64,000 nt of DNA from Hallella mizrahii (GTDB taxonomy: Bacteria > Bacteroidota > Bacteroidia > Bacteroidales > Bacteroidaceae). Under the pieces are notes generated by a model. It was given only the letters and a program-made list of their open reading frames with translations. It searched no databases and was not told the DNA's origin. Both the position numbers and the translations under genes were made by a program. Of this stretch, positions 1 through 8,444 are shown one piece after another. Every line of letters starts with the position of its first letter. Within the stretch, counting starts at the first letter, position 1. The DNA is taken from NCBI RefSeq assembly GCF_009695775.1, contig NZ_VUNG01000006.1, forward strand, positions 84,950-148,949, in the 5' to 3' direction.

Positions 1-834
1 GCCAAGCACTATACCACAGACCGTCTGCGTCAGGAATACCTTATCCAAAAGGTCTTTGTACCCGGTGAGGTCAACTGGACTTATTCCCTCTTTGACCGTT
101 TCCTCATTGGGGGAGCCGAGCCGACAACACAGCCTTTGACGCTGACGAGCATCGCACCGCTCTATACAGAGAAGACTACGGACAAAAAACGTTTGCTCGA
201 CAACCGTGAGATCGGCATCATCAACATCGGTGGTGACGGTACTGTGACGGTGGACGGCAAGAGTTATGACCTGAAATTTCAGGAAGCCATCTATATTGGC
301 CGTGCTGACGCAAAGAACGATCATCAGATCGTGCTCAGCAGTAAAGACGCAACCAATCCGGCTAAGTTTTACATGAACTCAGCCTGTGCTCACCAGACCT
401 ACCCCACAAAAAAGGTGACACTCAAGGATGCCAACAACATCGTGGCAGGAAGTCTTAAGGAGAGCAATGCCCGTGTCATCCATCAGCTGATCATTGACGG
501 TGTTGCCGGCGTGCGCACCTGCCAGCTTCAGATGGGTGTCACCGAGTTGCAAGAGGGTAGTGTTTGGAACACCATGCCTGCTCATACCCATCTTCGCCGC
601 ATGGAGACCTACCTCTATTATAAGGTTCCCGACGGCCAGCGTATCCTGCACGTCATGGGTGAGCCCAAGGAGACACGTCCCATGTGGCTGAGCAATGAAG
701 AAGCCGTCATTTCCCCTTCATGGTCCGTGCACTGTGCAGCCGGAACCAGCAACTACACCTTTATCTGGGGTATGGCCGGTGAAAACCTCGACTACGGTGA
801 CATGCAGAAGGTGATGCCAAAGGATTTTGAATAG
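1..834 (+). CDS. kduI: 5-dehydro-4-deoxy-D-glucuronate isomerase (KduI), 5' end cut by window edge
   Basis: KduI interconverts 5-keto-4-deoxyuronate and 3-deoxy-D-glycero-2,5-hexodiulosonate in cytoplasmic breakdown of unsaturated uronates from pectin or glycosaminoglycans. The frame is open from base 1 (AKHYTTDRLRQEYLIQ) to the stop at 834. The 277 visible residues nearly fill the family length of about 278, so only the first few to a dozen residues are missing. The cupin metal site is visible as PAHTHLRRME and the later histidine in SWSVHCAAGT. AHQTYPTKKVT and YTFIWGMAGENLDYGDM match the family. The ATG at 136 is internal and is not the start. The DUF4861 gene follows 55 bases later on the same strand, which suggests the end of a uronate or pectin operon lying mostly upstream of the window. 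Confidence 0.95.
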   Translation, partial: AKHYTTDRLRQEYLIQKVFVPGEVNWTYSLFDRFLIGGAEPTTQPLTLTSIAPLYTEKTTDKKRLLDNREIGIINIGGDGTVTVDGKSYDLKFQEAIYIGRADAKNDHQIVLSSKDATNPAKFYMNSACAHQTYPTKKVTLKDANNIVAGSLKESNARVIHQLIIDGVAGVRTCQLQMGVTELQEGSVWNTMPAHTHLRRMETYLYYKVPDGQRILHVMGEPKETRPMWLSNEEAVISPSWSVHCAAGTSNYTFIWGMAGENLDYGDMQKVMPKDFE

Positions 835-889
835 AATAGAAAGGCACATTCCACCTATTTTTGAATAATAGATTCATTTGAAACAAACA

Positions 890-2104
890 ATGTTCCCATT
901 CAGAAAACACATGAATCGACTTCTCAATCAGCAATACCAACCACTACAATCCACAAAGTTAGCAGCAGTTGGCGTGTCTTTGCTGTCATTTGTCCTGCTG
1001 ATTCCGTCTACTACTCTTTCTGCAGAGCCTCGCTCCGAAACTCAGGTGAAGGTGCTGACCTTCCATAACCCTTCATCATTCCAGCGCGATGAAGTCGTGG
1101 AAGTCAAGGGCTGTGAACTCTGCAAAGCATTGGGAGTGAAGGCCGGAACATCCGTTGTCGTCAAAGACAAACGAGGCAACGAGGTGACTTCTCAGTGGGA
1201 TCATGACGGCAACCTGCTGGTCGACGTCTTTGTTCGTCCGATGTCCACAACGACCTATACCGTTGCCGTGGGTCAGCCCTCGAAATACCGTCAATGGGTC
1301 TACGGCCGTCTCGTCCCGGAACGTAAGGATGATATAGCGTGGGAAAACGACCGCGGTGCCTATCGCATCTATGGTCCGGCACTGGAGAAGACCGGCGAAC
1401 GCTCGTTTGGTACGGACGTATGGGTGAAGAACACCCCCGATCTCGTCATCAACGACCGTTATGCCGGTGATGAGAAAGGCGTATCCTATCATGTCGATCA
1501 CGGCACGGGCTATGATCCCTACGATGTAGGTCCTACGCTCGGCTGCGGTGCGCCGGGCTTGCTTATCGACGGCAAGCTCAAGATGCCTTACTGCTGGAAG
1601 ACCTACAAGATACTGGACAACGGGCCACTACGCTTCACCGTCGAGGTGAGCTATGGCAATGAACATCGCATCATCAGCCTTGACAAAGGCAGCAACTTCA
1701 ACCGTATGACCGTCTGGTATGACCAGTTGCCTGCCGGTGCACGCCTCGCCACAGGTGTCGTACTCCATGACGCAGACTCTACTACTGTCGTCTTGGGCAA
1801 AGACTACGTGCAGTATGCCGATCCCACTGACAACATCTATGCCAACAACTGCCAGGTGTTTGTCGCCACACTCTTCCCTGATGGTGTCGACTCCACCTTT
1901 GTCTTGCCGCTCGATCATCCCGATAAGATCCGCTATGCCCACGCCTTAGGTACGCGTCCGCTGAAGAGCGGAGAGCGTTATACCTACTACTTCGGCTCTG
2001 CCTGGAGCCGCTATGATGTTCGCACCCAACGTGAGTGGCAATTGCGCATCGACGAGACACTCGAGTCACTGCGGCATCCTGTGAACTACATGTTCTCAAA
2101 GTAA
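890..2104 (+). CDS. DUF4861 family secreted protein
   Basis: The protein has about 404 residues, a signal peptide (hydrophobic core LAAVGVSLLSFVLLIPSTTLS, then AEP) and a body I recognise as DUF4861: YGRLVPERKDDIAWENDRG, then GTGYDPYDVGPTLGCGAPG and a C-terminal YYFGSAWSRYD. I chose the ATG at 890 over the in-frame TTG at 878. The ATG at 911 is also possible and leaves a more usual N-region. DUF4861 genes often sit beside polysaccharide lyases and unsaturated-uronate genes in Bacteroidetes, and kduI lies directly upstream, so a periplasmic role in uronide breakdown is plausible. I cannot point to a catalytic residue, so the function stays open. A strong terminator follows at 2141. Confidence 0.8.
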   Translation: MFPFRKHMNRLLNQQYQPLQSTKLAAVGVSLLSFVLLIPSTTLSAEPRSETQVKVLTFHNPSSFQRDEVVEVKGCELCKALGVKAGTSVVVKDKRGNEVTSQWDHDGNLLVDVFVRPMSTTTYTVAVGQPSKYRQWVYGRLVPERKDDIAWENDRGAYRIYGPALEKTGERSFGTDVWVKNTPDLVINDRYAGDEKGVSYHVDHGTGYDPYDVGPTLGCGAPGLLIDGKLKMPYCWKTYKILDNGPLRFTVEVSYGNEHRIISLDKGSNFNRMTVWYDQLPAGARLATGVVLHDADSTTVVLGKDYVQYADPTDNIYANNCQVFVATLFPDGVDSTFVLPLDHPDKIRYAHALGTRPLKSGERYTYYFGSAWSRYDVRTQREWQLRIDETLESLRHPVNYMFSK

Positions 2105-2140
2105 AATACTACTGTTTTCATAGACATTCATTCTTCCATG

Positions 2141-2181
2141 AGTTCTGACCTTATACTTTAATGGTGAGGTCAGAACTTTTT
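2141..2181 (+). terminator. Rho-independent terminator after the DUF4861 gene
   Basis: A perfect 11-bp stem (2141-2151 with 2167-2177, AGTTCTGACCT / AGGTCAGAACT) is followed by a T run. It ends the plus-strand kduI-DUF4861 transcript before the convergent glnN gene. Confidence 0.85.
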
Positions 2182-2203
2182 GTATGTGTTATACCCGACA
2201 CAC

Positions 2204-2239
2204 AAAAAAAAGGTGCCCTTGCCTCACGGCAAAAGCACC
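2204..2239 (-). terminator. Rho-independent terminator of glnN
   Basis: Read on the minus strand, a 12-bp stem (2239-2228 with 2223-2212, two G-U pairs) carries a GTGA tetraloop and is followed by eight T residues. It lies 44 bases past the glnN stop. Confidence 0.85.
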
Positions 2240-2282
2240 AAGCAAACTTAAACAACCAATAAAAGAAATAGATTGTCCTTGC

Positions 2283-4472
2283 TTATCGGATGAACAGAAG
2301 CTCGCGATACTTCGGCAGCGTCCAAAGCTCGTCGGCAACTACCAGCTCCAGCTTGTCGATCTGATAACGGATCGGCTGGAACTTCGACTCCACGGTGTCA
2401 TGGTAGGCGACAGCCTTCTCGCGGGCATCTTCTATCTTATTAGCGACCTTACGGGCATTGACAAGGTCTTCTACACCCTTCTCAATGATGGAGGTACGCT
2501 CAGCAATTTCCTTAATGATCTTCAGGTTGCGCTCACTGAGTTTCTTGCCTTCCTCAGCTCCGAAGATGTCCATCATGTTCTCCACATTCTTGGCCAACTG
2601 GCTCTGATAGTGAGTAGCTACCGGGATGATGTGGTTCATACTCAGGTCTCCGAGTACACGAGCCTCGATCTGAAGCTTCTTGGTATAGGTTTCCCACTTC
2701 ACTTCGTTACGTGCTTTCAGCTCGTTCTCCTTCATCACGCCCATCGACTCAAACATCTTGATGCTTGCATCGTCGAGGTAGCGGTCAAAGATCACGGGGC
2801 AGCTCTTCTCGGTGTCCAGACCACGTTTCTCAGCCTCAGCAACCCATTCGTCGCTGTAGCCGTTGCCGTCGAAGTGGATAGGAGCGCAGGTCTTGATGTC
2901 AGAACGCAACACGTCGATGATGGCAGAGAACTTGTCTTCGCCTTTGGCAATGATAGCATCGACACGCTTTTTGAAGTCTGTCAGAGCCTCAGCGACAGCA
3001 GTGTTCAGTACGATCATGGCGCTGGCGCAGTTAGCCTCAGAGCCTACAGCACGGAACTCAAAGCGGTTGCCGGTGAAAGCAAATGGAGAAGTACGGTTGC
3101 GGTCGGTGTTGTCGCGCATGATATCAGGAATCTCAGGGATATCAATCGTCACGCCCTCTTTGCCCTTGATATTGAACAGGTCTTTCTTGTCAGCTTTCTC
3201 GATATGGTCAAGAATGTCAGAAACCTGCTTGCCAAGGAAGGAAGAGATGATTGCTGGAGGTGCTTCGTTGGCGCCCAGACGGTGAGCGTTGGTAGCACTC
3301 ATGATAGAAGCTTTCAGCAGACCATTGTGCTTGTATACGCCCATCAACGTCTCGACGATGAACACCATGAAGCGAAGGTTGTCCTCAGGAGTCTTGCCTG
3401 GACCGTGGAGCAGGATGCCCGTGTCGGTAGAAAGACTCCAGTTGTTGTGCTTACCGGAACCGTTGATGCCGTCGAAAGGCTTTTCGTGAAGCAGTACCTG
3501 GAAGCCATGCTTGCGGGCAACCTTCTTCATCAGGCTCATCAACAGCATGTTGTGGTCGACAGCCAAGTTTGTTTCCTCGAAGATAGGAGCGCACTCAAAC
3601 TGGTTAGGAGCGACCTCGTTGTGACGTGTTTTGCAGGGAATGCCAAGCTCCAAAGCCTGAATCTCAAGGTCTTTCATGAAGGCCTGAACACGCTCGGGAA
3701 TGGTTCCGAAGTAGTGGTCGTCCATCTGCTGGTCCTTGGCAGAGCTGTGGCCCATCAGTGTGCGGCCTGTCAGCATAAGGTCAGGACGTGCGGCATAGAG
3801 ATCCTCGTCGACGAGGAAGTACTCCTGCTCCCATCCCAAGTTGCTGATACACTTCTTCACGTCGGGATAGAAATAATGACAGACATCGGTAGCGGCAACG
3901 TTCACGGCGTGGAGCGCGCGCAGCAGAGGTGCCTTGTAGTCCAGAGCCTCACCGGTGTACGAAATGAAGATCGTCGGGATACACAGCGTGTCGTCGATGA
4001 TAAACACAGGTGATGTAGGATCCCAAGCAGAGTAGCCACGTGCCTCAAAGGTCGAGCGGATACCGCCGGAGGGGAAGCTGGATGCGTCAGGCTCCTGCTG
4101 TACGAGCAGCTTACCGGAGAATTCCTCAATCATACCGCCCTTGCCGTCATGCTCGATAAAAGCGTCATGCTTCTCTGCCGTTCCCTCTGTCAGAGGCTGG
4201 AACCAGTGAGTATAGTGTGTGACGCCATTCTCGTCGGCCCACTGCTTCATGCCTGCTGCCACTGCATCGGCAATGCTGCGATCGAGCTGTGCACCGTTGT
4301 CGATAACATCAATAAGTTTGTCATACACTTTCGACGGAAGATATTTGTACATCTTCTGACGGTTGAACACTTTCTTGCCGAAGAATTCTGAAGGACGCTC
4401 TACCGGTGAGATGACCTCAACGGGCTTTCTGCGTGATGCCTCAGCGACGGCATCAAATCGTAAACTAGTCAT
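2283..4472 (-). CDS. glnN: Type III glutamine synthetase GlnN
   Basis: This enzyme makes glutamine from glutamate and ammonium with ATP. The 729-residue length is typical of the GSIII class, far longer than GSI (about 470). Family stretches visible include SEFFGKKVFNRQKMYKYLP near the N-terminus, THWFQPLTEGTAEKHDAF, a GGIRSTFEARGYSAWDP segment, EQEYFLVD, NQFECAPIFEE, the NGSGKHNNWSLST ATP/glutamate site and FRFMVF-like LRFMVFIVETLMG. It is the last gene of a minus-strand group after dapF, dapL and the outer-membrane barrel. It lies next to the divergent PII-amtB-amtB-asnB group, so nitrogen-dependent control is likely. A hairpin in the leader (4507-4534) may contribute. No TAnnTTTG box is visible just upstream. 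Confidence 0.97.
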   Translation of the reverse strand: MTSLRFDAVAEASRRKPVEVISPVERPSEFFGKKVFNRQKMYKYLPSKVYDKLIDVIDNGAQLDRSIADAVAAGMKQWADENGVTHYTHWFQPLTEGTAEKHDAFIEHDGKGGMIEEFSGKLLVQQEPDASSFPSGGIRSTFEARGYSAWDPTSPVFIIDDTLCIPTIFISYTGEALDYKAPLLRALHAVNVAATDVCHYFYPDVKKCISNLGWEQEYFLVDEDLYAARPDLMLTGRTLMGHSSAKDQQMDDHYFGTIPERVQAFMKDLEIQALELGIPCKTRHNEVAPNQFECAPIFEETNLAVDHNMLLMSLMKKVARKHGFQVLLHEKPFDGINGSGKHNNWSLSTDTGILLHGPGKTPEDNLRFMVFIVETLMGVYKHNGLLKASIMSATNAHRLGANEAPPAIISSFLGKQVSDILDHIEKADKKDLFNIKGKEGVTIDIPEIPDIMRDNTDRNRTSPFAFTGNRFEFRAVGSEANCASAMIVLNTAVAEALTDFKKRVDAIIAKGEDKFSAIIDVLRSDIKTCAPIHFDGNGYSDEWVAEAEKRGLDTEKSCPVIFDRYLDDASIKMFESMGVMKENELKARNEVKWETYTKKLQIEARVLGDLSMNHIIPVATHYQSQLAKNVENMMDIFGAEEGKKLSERNLKIIKEIAERTSIIEKGVEDLVNARKVANKIEDAREKAVAYHDTVESKFQPIRYQIDKLELVVADELWTLPKYRELLFIR

Positions 4473-4506
4473 ATTTCTTAATGTTGATGTTAAAGTTCTT
4501 TATAGA

Positions 4507-4534
4507 GGTGGTGCCTCGCTGAGGAGGTCACCAC
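4507..4534 (-). promoter_or_regulatory. Hairpin in the 5' leader of glnN
   Basis: Between the barrel gene and glnN there is an inverted repeat, GGTGGTG ... CACCACG in plus-strand terms, with an inner CCTC-GCT-GAGG stem. On the minus strand it would lie about 35-60 bases before the glnN start. The T-rich side is on the plus strand, so it is not an obvious minus-strand terminator. It could be a leader structure or an RNA processing site. Role inferred only. Confidence 0.4.
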
Positions 4535-4582
4535 GTTGTTTTTTGTTTTTATTAGCAGGCTGTTCCTGCTGTCGGTTGTGGG

Positions 4583-5289
4583 TTATGGATGCAGTGTGAA
4601 GCCGAAAGTGAAGTAAGCCTTCTGAGTGCTGGGGTTGGCATAAATGCCGGCGAAAAGTGGAACAGAGAAGGATTTGGTGATCTCGATGTCCTTGCAGGCC
4701 TTCAATCCTATGTTGGTGACTGCGAACCCGTTGGCAGTTGCGTAGAATGAGGTACTGAAAGGTACGGCACCTACTGTGGCGGTCCAGTCAAGAGAAGCCA
4801 GTTTGAATGGTGCGGCCAACTCTAAATAGGACGAGTAGGCTCTGTCTCCGTCTTTGTTCACTCCATCGTTTCCTGCGAAGTTGGTATACCAGTTGACAGC
4901 CAGCGGACCGAAGTCGTAACCGATGTTTCCTTCAAACACATGGCTCGTCTCGTGAGCCTTGTAAGCGAAGTACTTGTCGTTGGGCGAATTAAACCAGTAG
5001 TCTGTCACCCCAATGTGGAAGCCTCCTGTCGTGTAAGTAGCAGTGAGATCCAACTCTTTGGTGTCGTCTTTGTCAGACAAGCCCACGTTGCCCCATGCAG
5101 ATAGAGAAAACCCTTTGTAAGCTATGCCCAGCGTTGGCTGGATGCTCACGTCGCCTAAGTCTTGTCCACGCCAGATATACTGGTTGACAACATCGGTACT
5201 GATCGTACCTTCTACTTTGTCCTGAGCCTTGCAGTGAGTGCTGTCATGGCAATGGCAGCCAGACACATCATTCTTCTTACCTTTTTCAT
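4583..5289 (-). pseudogene. TorF-like outer-membrane beta-barrel protein with a frameshift behind the signal peptide
   Basis: The body reads as a small barrel: GTISTDVVNQYIWRGQDLGDVSIQPTLG, repeated amphipathic strands, and an end in FTFGFTLHP (terminal aromatic-x-aromatic pattern). A normal signal peptide (MKKVRRMMCLAAIAMTALTA) starts at 5289 but lies in another frame and stops after 25 codons. Restoring one base near 5230 would give ALTAKAQDKVEG, a sensible cleavage site. The span of 707 bases is one short of a multiple of three. The longer frame that opens at 5386 reads through the signal-peptide DNA out of phase and has no export signal. It sits between glnN and dapL, so a porin for a nitrogen source is a guess. 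Sequencing error, phase variation and true decay are all possible. Confidence 0.7.
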
Positions 5290-5473
5290 AACGACTTATT
5301 TTTAATTGTTCATATTTTGGCAGTACGATCCTGAAAGACAGTCTGCCGTTTTCTCTCACTTGCGTTTCTCTCTGTTTCCTCTTCAAGACCGATGTCTTTC
5401 GACATGTGGGTCTCTCTCTGCATTTGCAGTTTCTTGCTGCCTCTCGCGGCTACTGCTGCATTCCAGATATATC

Positions 5474-6712
5474 TTACTTCTTCAGTGACCACTCGGCGAT
5501 GCGTCGCATAGCCTCACGCACGTCTTCACGGTTGCCAAAGGACGTCAGGCGGAAATATCCTTCGCCGCTTGGTCCGAAGCCCACGCCCGGTGTGCAGACA
5601 ACACCGCATCCGTAGAGCAGCTGCTCGAAGAACTTCCAGCTGTCCATGCCGTCGGGCGTCTTGACCCACAGATAAGGAGCGTTGACACCGCCATAGACCT
5701 TATAGCTGAGCTTGCTAAGCGTCTCGCGCATGATCTTTGCGTTCTCCATGTAGTAGTCTATGGTCTCTTGGATCTGTTTCTTGCCCTCTGGTGTGTAGAT
5801 GGCTTCGGCGGCGCGCTGGCTGATATAGCTTGTTCCGTTGAACTTCGTGCTCTGTCGGCGATCCCATAACTGATTGAGATTGACGCGTTGCTTGCCGTCA
5901 ACGGTCACGGCTGTCAACTCTTTCGGGATGATCGTGTAGCCGCAACGTACACCGGTGAAACCAGCCGTCTTGCTGTAGCTGTGGAACTCTATCGCGCATT
6001 TGCGTGCTCCCTTGATCTCATAGATAGAGTGGGGGATCTCCGGATCGGTGATGTATGCTTCATAAGCGGCATCGTAGAAGAGGATGGAATCATTGCGCAG
6101 TGCGAAGTTCACCCACTTGCGAAGTTCCTCTTTCGGAAGCACAGTACCTGTCGGATTGTTGGGGTAGCACAAGTAAATCATGTCCACGTGACGGTCAGGA
6201 ATCTGTGGTACGAAGTTGTTGTCTGCCGTACATGGGAAATAGGTGACGTCTGTCCATTTGCCATTTTCGAAGACTCCTGCGCGTCCGATCATCGCATTGG
6301 AGTCGACATATACGGGATAGATAGGATCCGTAACGCCGATGTTGTTGTCCCAGCGCAGGATTTCCTGAATGTTTCCGGTGTCGCTTTTTGCGCCGTCGTT
6401 GACGAAGATCTCGTTGAGATCAATGTGGATACCTCTTGGCAGGAAATCGTTTTTCTGAATAGCCTCGCGCAGGAAGTCGTAACCTCTCTCCGGTCCATAG
6501 CCACGGAAAGTGGCCTTGTTGGACATCTCATCCACAGCTTTGTGCATAGCTTCGATGACCACAGGAGCCAACGGCCGCGTCACATCGCCGATACCCAGGC
6601 TGATTACCTTGACCTTGGGATGCGACACCTTGAAGGCGTTGACCCTTTTGGCAATGTCGGCAAACAAATAGTTGCCGGGTAATTTCAGGAAGTGTTCGTT
6701 TACTAATGCCAT
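5474..6712 (-). CDS. dapL: LL-diaminopimelate aminotransferase DapL
   Basis: This PLP enzyme converts tetrahydrodipicolinate directly to LL-diaminopimelate, bypassing the acylated intermediates, for lysine and peptidoglycan. The 412 residues match the family. Signature stretches are VISLGIGDVTRPLAP, FRGYGPERGYDFLREAI, FVNDGAKSDTGNIQEI, YLCYPNNPTGT and the PLP lysine in FHSYSKTAGFTGVRCGYTIIP. It starts 71 bases downstream of dapF on the same strand, so the two steps LL-DAP formation and epimerisation are co-transcribed. The start at 6712 gives the usual MALVNEHFLKLPGNYLFADI N-terminus. Confidence 0.97.
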   Translation of the reverse strand: MALVNEHFLKLPGNYLFADIAKRVNAFKVSHPKVKVISLGIGDVTRPLAPVVIEAMHKAVDEMSNKATFRGYGPERGYDFLREAIQKNDFLPRGIHIDLNEIFVNDGAKSDTGNIQEILRWDNNIGVTDPIYPVYVDSNAMIGRAGVFENGKWTDVTYFPCTADNNFVPQIPDRHVDMIYLCYPNNPTGTVLPKEELRKWVNFALRNDSILFYDAAYEAYITDPEIPHSIYEIKGARKCAIEFHSYSKTAGFTGVRCGYTIIPKELTAVTVDGKQRVNLNQLWDRRQSTKFNGTSYISQRAAEAIYTPEGKKQIQETIDYYMENAKIMRETLSKLSYKVYGGVNAPYLWVKTPDGMDSWKFFEQLLYGCGVVCTPGVGFGPSGEGYFRLTSFGNREDVREAMRRIAEWSLKK

Positions 6713-6783
6713 ATTCTTAAATTCCTTTTATGTTGTGTGTTAAGTTTGTCATTATCGTTTTCTATGTCTCTCAGCATGTCTGC

Positions 6784-7668
6784 CTATTTATCTTCCGGCA
6801 ATTCTATGTCGCCCTCAAAGGCGAAAGCAGCCGGTCCGGTCATATATACATGGTTGTCGTTCGGACTCCATGTGATGTCGAGATCGCCGCCGTCCATGGC
6901 GATGACAGCGTGTCTGCCACAGACACCGAGCTTTGCGGCGGCTACGGCTGTGGCGCAAGCACCTGTGCCGCAAGCCATGGTGATGCCGCTGCCCCGTTCC
7001 CAGACACGGGTGCGAAGCTTGCCTTCACCCACAAGCTGTGCAAACTCAATGTTGCATCGCTGTGGGAAGGCTTTCTCTCTCTCCAATAACTTTCCTAACG
7101 TTGTGATATCCATGTGCTGTACATCGTCCACGAAGATGACGTAATGTGGGTTGCCCATACTCACAAAGAGACTCTTGGGCTTTCCGTCTTCTGTCCGTAG
7201 GACGTGGTCAGACAAGGCTTTGACGCTGTTCAACTCGTCGGGTGTATGCCCGGTGAATTGCTCTTTGACATCAAAGGCAGGCTCTAACATATCTACTGTG
7301 ACACTCTCCACTTTTCCAGCTTTCAGATGCAGGCTGAGGATCTTCACACCGGAAAGCGTCTCCAATCTGATCGTAGTCTTGTCGGTGATACCTTTCTCAT
7401 AAAGATACTTGGCGATGCACCGGCTTGCATTTCCGCACATCATAGCTTCAGAACCGTCGGCATTGAAGATGCGCATCGCGTAGTCGGCTTTCTCCTCGTC
7501 CTTCGGTTTACCAATAAGCACCAGTCCATCGCTGCCAATGCCCGTATGCGGCTTGCTCCATGCGATGGAGGCTGCGCTCGGATCGGGGATACTATATAAT
7601 AAGGTGTTGACGTATATATAGTCATTACCAGCCCCGTGCATCTTTGTGAAGTGAATGGTCTTTGACAT
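6784..7668 (-). CDS. dapF: Diaminopimelate epimerase DapF
   Basis: The enzyme converts LL-diaminopimelate to the meso form used in peptidoglycan and lysine synthesis. It has 294 residues. The N-terminal [14 protein letters not shown] motif and both catalytic thiols are present, in MMCGNASRC and [15 protein letters not shown] proline-rich or otherwise odd insert is not seen. It is the first gene of the minus-strand group dapF-dapL-barrel-glnN, with a good TTTG-19-TAACTTTG promoter at 7719-7749. The intergenic region is shared with the divergent PII gene. Confidence 0.97.
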   Translation of the reverse strand: MSKTIHFTKMHGAGNDYIYVNTLLYSIPDPSAASIAWSKPHTGIGSDGLVLIGKPKDEEKADYAMRIFNADGSEAMMCGNASRCIAKYLYEKGITDKTTIRLETLSGVKILSLHLKAGKVESVTVDMLEPAFDVKEQFTGHTPDELNSVKALSDHVLRTEDGKPKSLFVSMGNPHYVIFVDDVQHMDITTLGKLLEREKAFPQRCNIEFAQLVGEGKLRTRVWERGSGITMACGTGACATAVAAAKLGVCGRHAVIAMDGGDLDITWSPNDNHVYMTGPAAFAFEGDIELPEDK

Positions 7669-7718
7669 AATGAAGCAATTTATTTCTTATTGATTGACTT
7701 AATGTTTTGAATACGCTG

Positions 7719-7749
7719 CAAAGTTAATACAAAAAGATAGAACCGCAAA
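7719..7749 (-). promoter_or_regulatory. Bacteroidetes-type promoter for dapF-dapL
   Basis: On the minus strand TTTG (7749-7746) is followed after 19 bases by TAACTTTG (7726-7719). This fits the -33 TTTG / -7 TAnnTTTG consensus of the Bacteroidetes primary sigma factor. It lies 51 bases before the dapF start. Confidence 0.75.
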
Positions 7750-7904
7750 GAAAAGCACGACATTTTTTAGAAACTTTTTCTATGAAAGTGTTAGATTGTA
7801 ATGTCTGAAGGCGAAAATCATTACAGTTTATCAACGAAACCGGCATTTCGGAAGACTTTTTGCAAGCAATTAAAAAATAACACTAACAAAAAGAGCATTG
7901 TTTG

Positions 7905-7935
7905 TTGTCTGTATAAACAAATTGTATTAACTTTG
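7905..7935 (+). promoter_or_regulatory. Promoter for the PII-amtB-amtB-asnB group
   Basis: TTG at 7905-7907 is followed after 20 bases by TAACTTTG at 7928-7935, about 60 bases before the PII start. The 326-base divergent region 7669-7994 holds this promoter and the dapF promoter and no gene. I see no clear operator. Confidence 0.75.
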
Positions 7936-7994
7936 CACCCGAAAGATTACATTACGTAAGCAACCATTAGTTTAACCATAAAGAAAGGTAAGTT

Positions 7995-8351
7995 ATGAAG
8001 AAGATTGAAGCGATCATCCGTAAGACTAAATTTGAGGATGTAAAGGAAGCATTGCTTGCCGCCGACATCGAATGGTTTTCCTATTACGATGTCCGTGGTG
8101 AGGGAAAGATGCGCCAGGCCCGAATCTATCGTGGCGTGATGTACGATACGAGCAGTATAGAGCGTGTATTGATGAATATCGTGGTGCGTGACAAGAACGT
8201 CGACAAGACCGTCAAGGCCATCACCGACGCCGCCCGCACAGGTGAGATCGGCGATGGACGTATCTTCATCATACCGGTTGAGGACACCATCCGCATCCGT
8301 ACTGGTGAGCGCGGAGACATTGCCCTGTATAACGCAGAGCAGGAGAAATAA
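7995..8351 (+). CDS. PII family nitrogen regulator (GlnB/GlnK type)
   Basis: This 118-residue trimeric signal protein senses 2-oxoglutarate and ATP/ADP and usually controls the adjacent ammonium transporter. It starts MKKIEAIIRKTKFEDVKEAL. The T-loop region reads GEGKMRQARIYRGVMYDTSS; Tyr50 aligns with the uridylylated Tyr51 of E. coli GlnB/GlnK. The C-terminal nucleotide-binding part GEIGDGRIFIIPVEDTIRIRTGERG is intact. It lies 93 bases before amtB with no terminator, so PII-Amt linkage holds as in other bacteria. Whether Tyr50 is modified here cannot be read from this window, and no GlnD is present in it. Confidence 0.95.
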   Translation: MKKIEAIIRKTKFEDVKEALLAADIEWFSYYDVRGEGKMRQARIYRGVMYDTSSIERVLMNIVVRDKNVDKTVKAITDAARTGEIGDGRIFIIPVEDTIRIRTGERGDIALYNAEQEK

Positions 8352-8444
8352 GGCTTCTGCACGCTTTCTTTCCTATATAAAGAAGGTGTATGCAATAGAG
8401 AGAACATAGAAACACAATTAGGGTAACAAAAAATCAATCGTATT

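Noticed and set aside
2184..4013. 609-codon plus-strand frame
   Set aside because: It is antisense to glnN, which has full family similarity. The predicted protein is low in recognisable motifs; it is a frame shadow caused by codon bias.
5290..5386. N-terminal extension of the barrel protein (MKRKQRETQV...)
   Set aside because: It has no export signal, and it reads through the DNA of a good signal peptide in the wrong frame.
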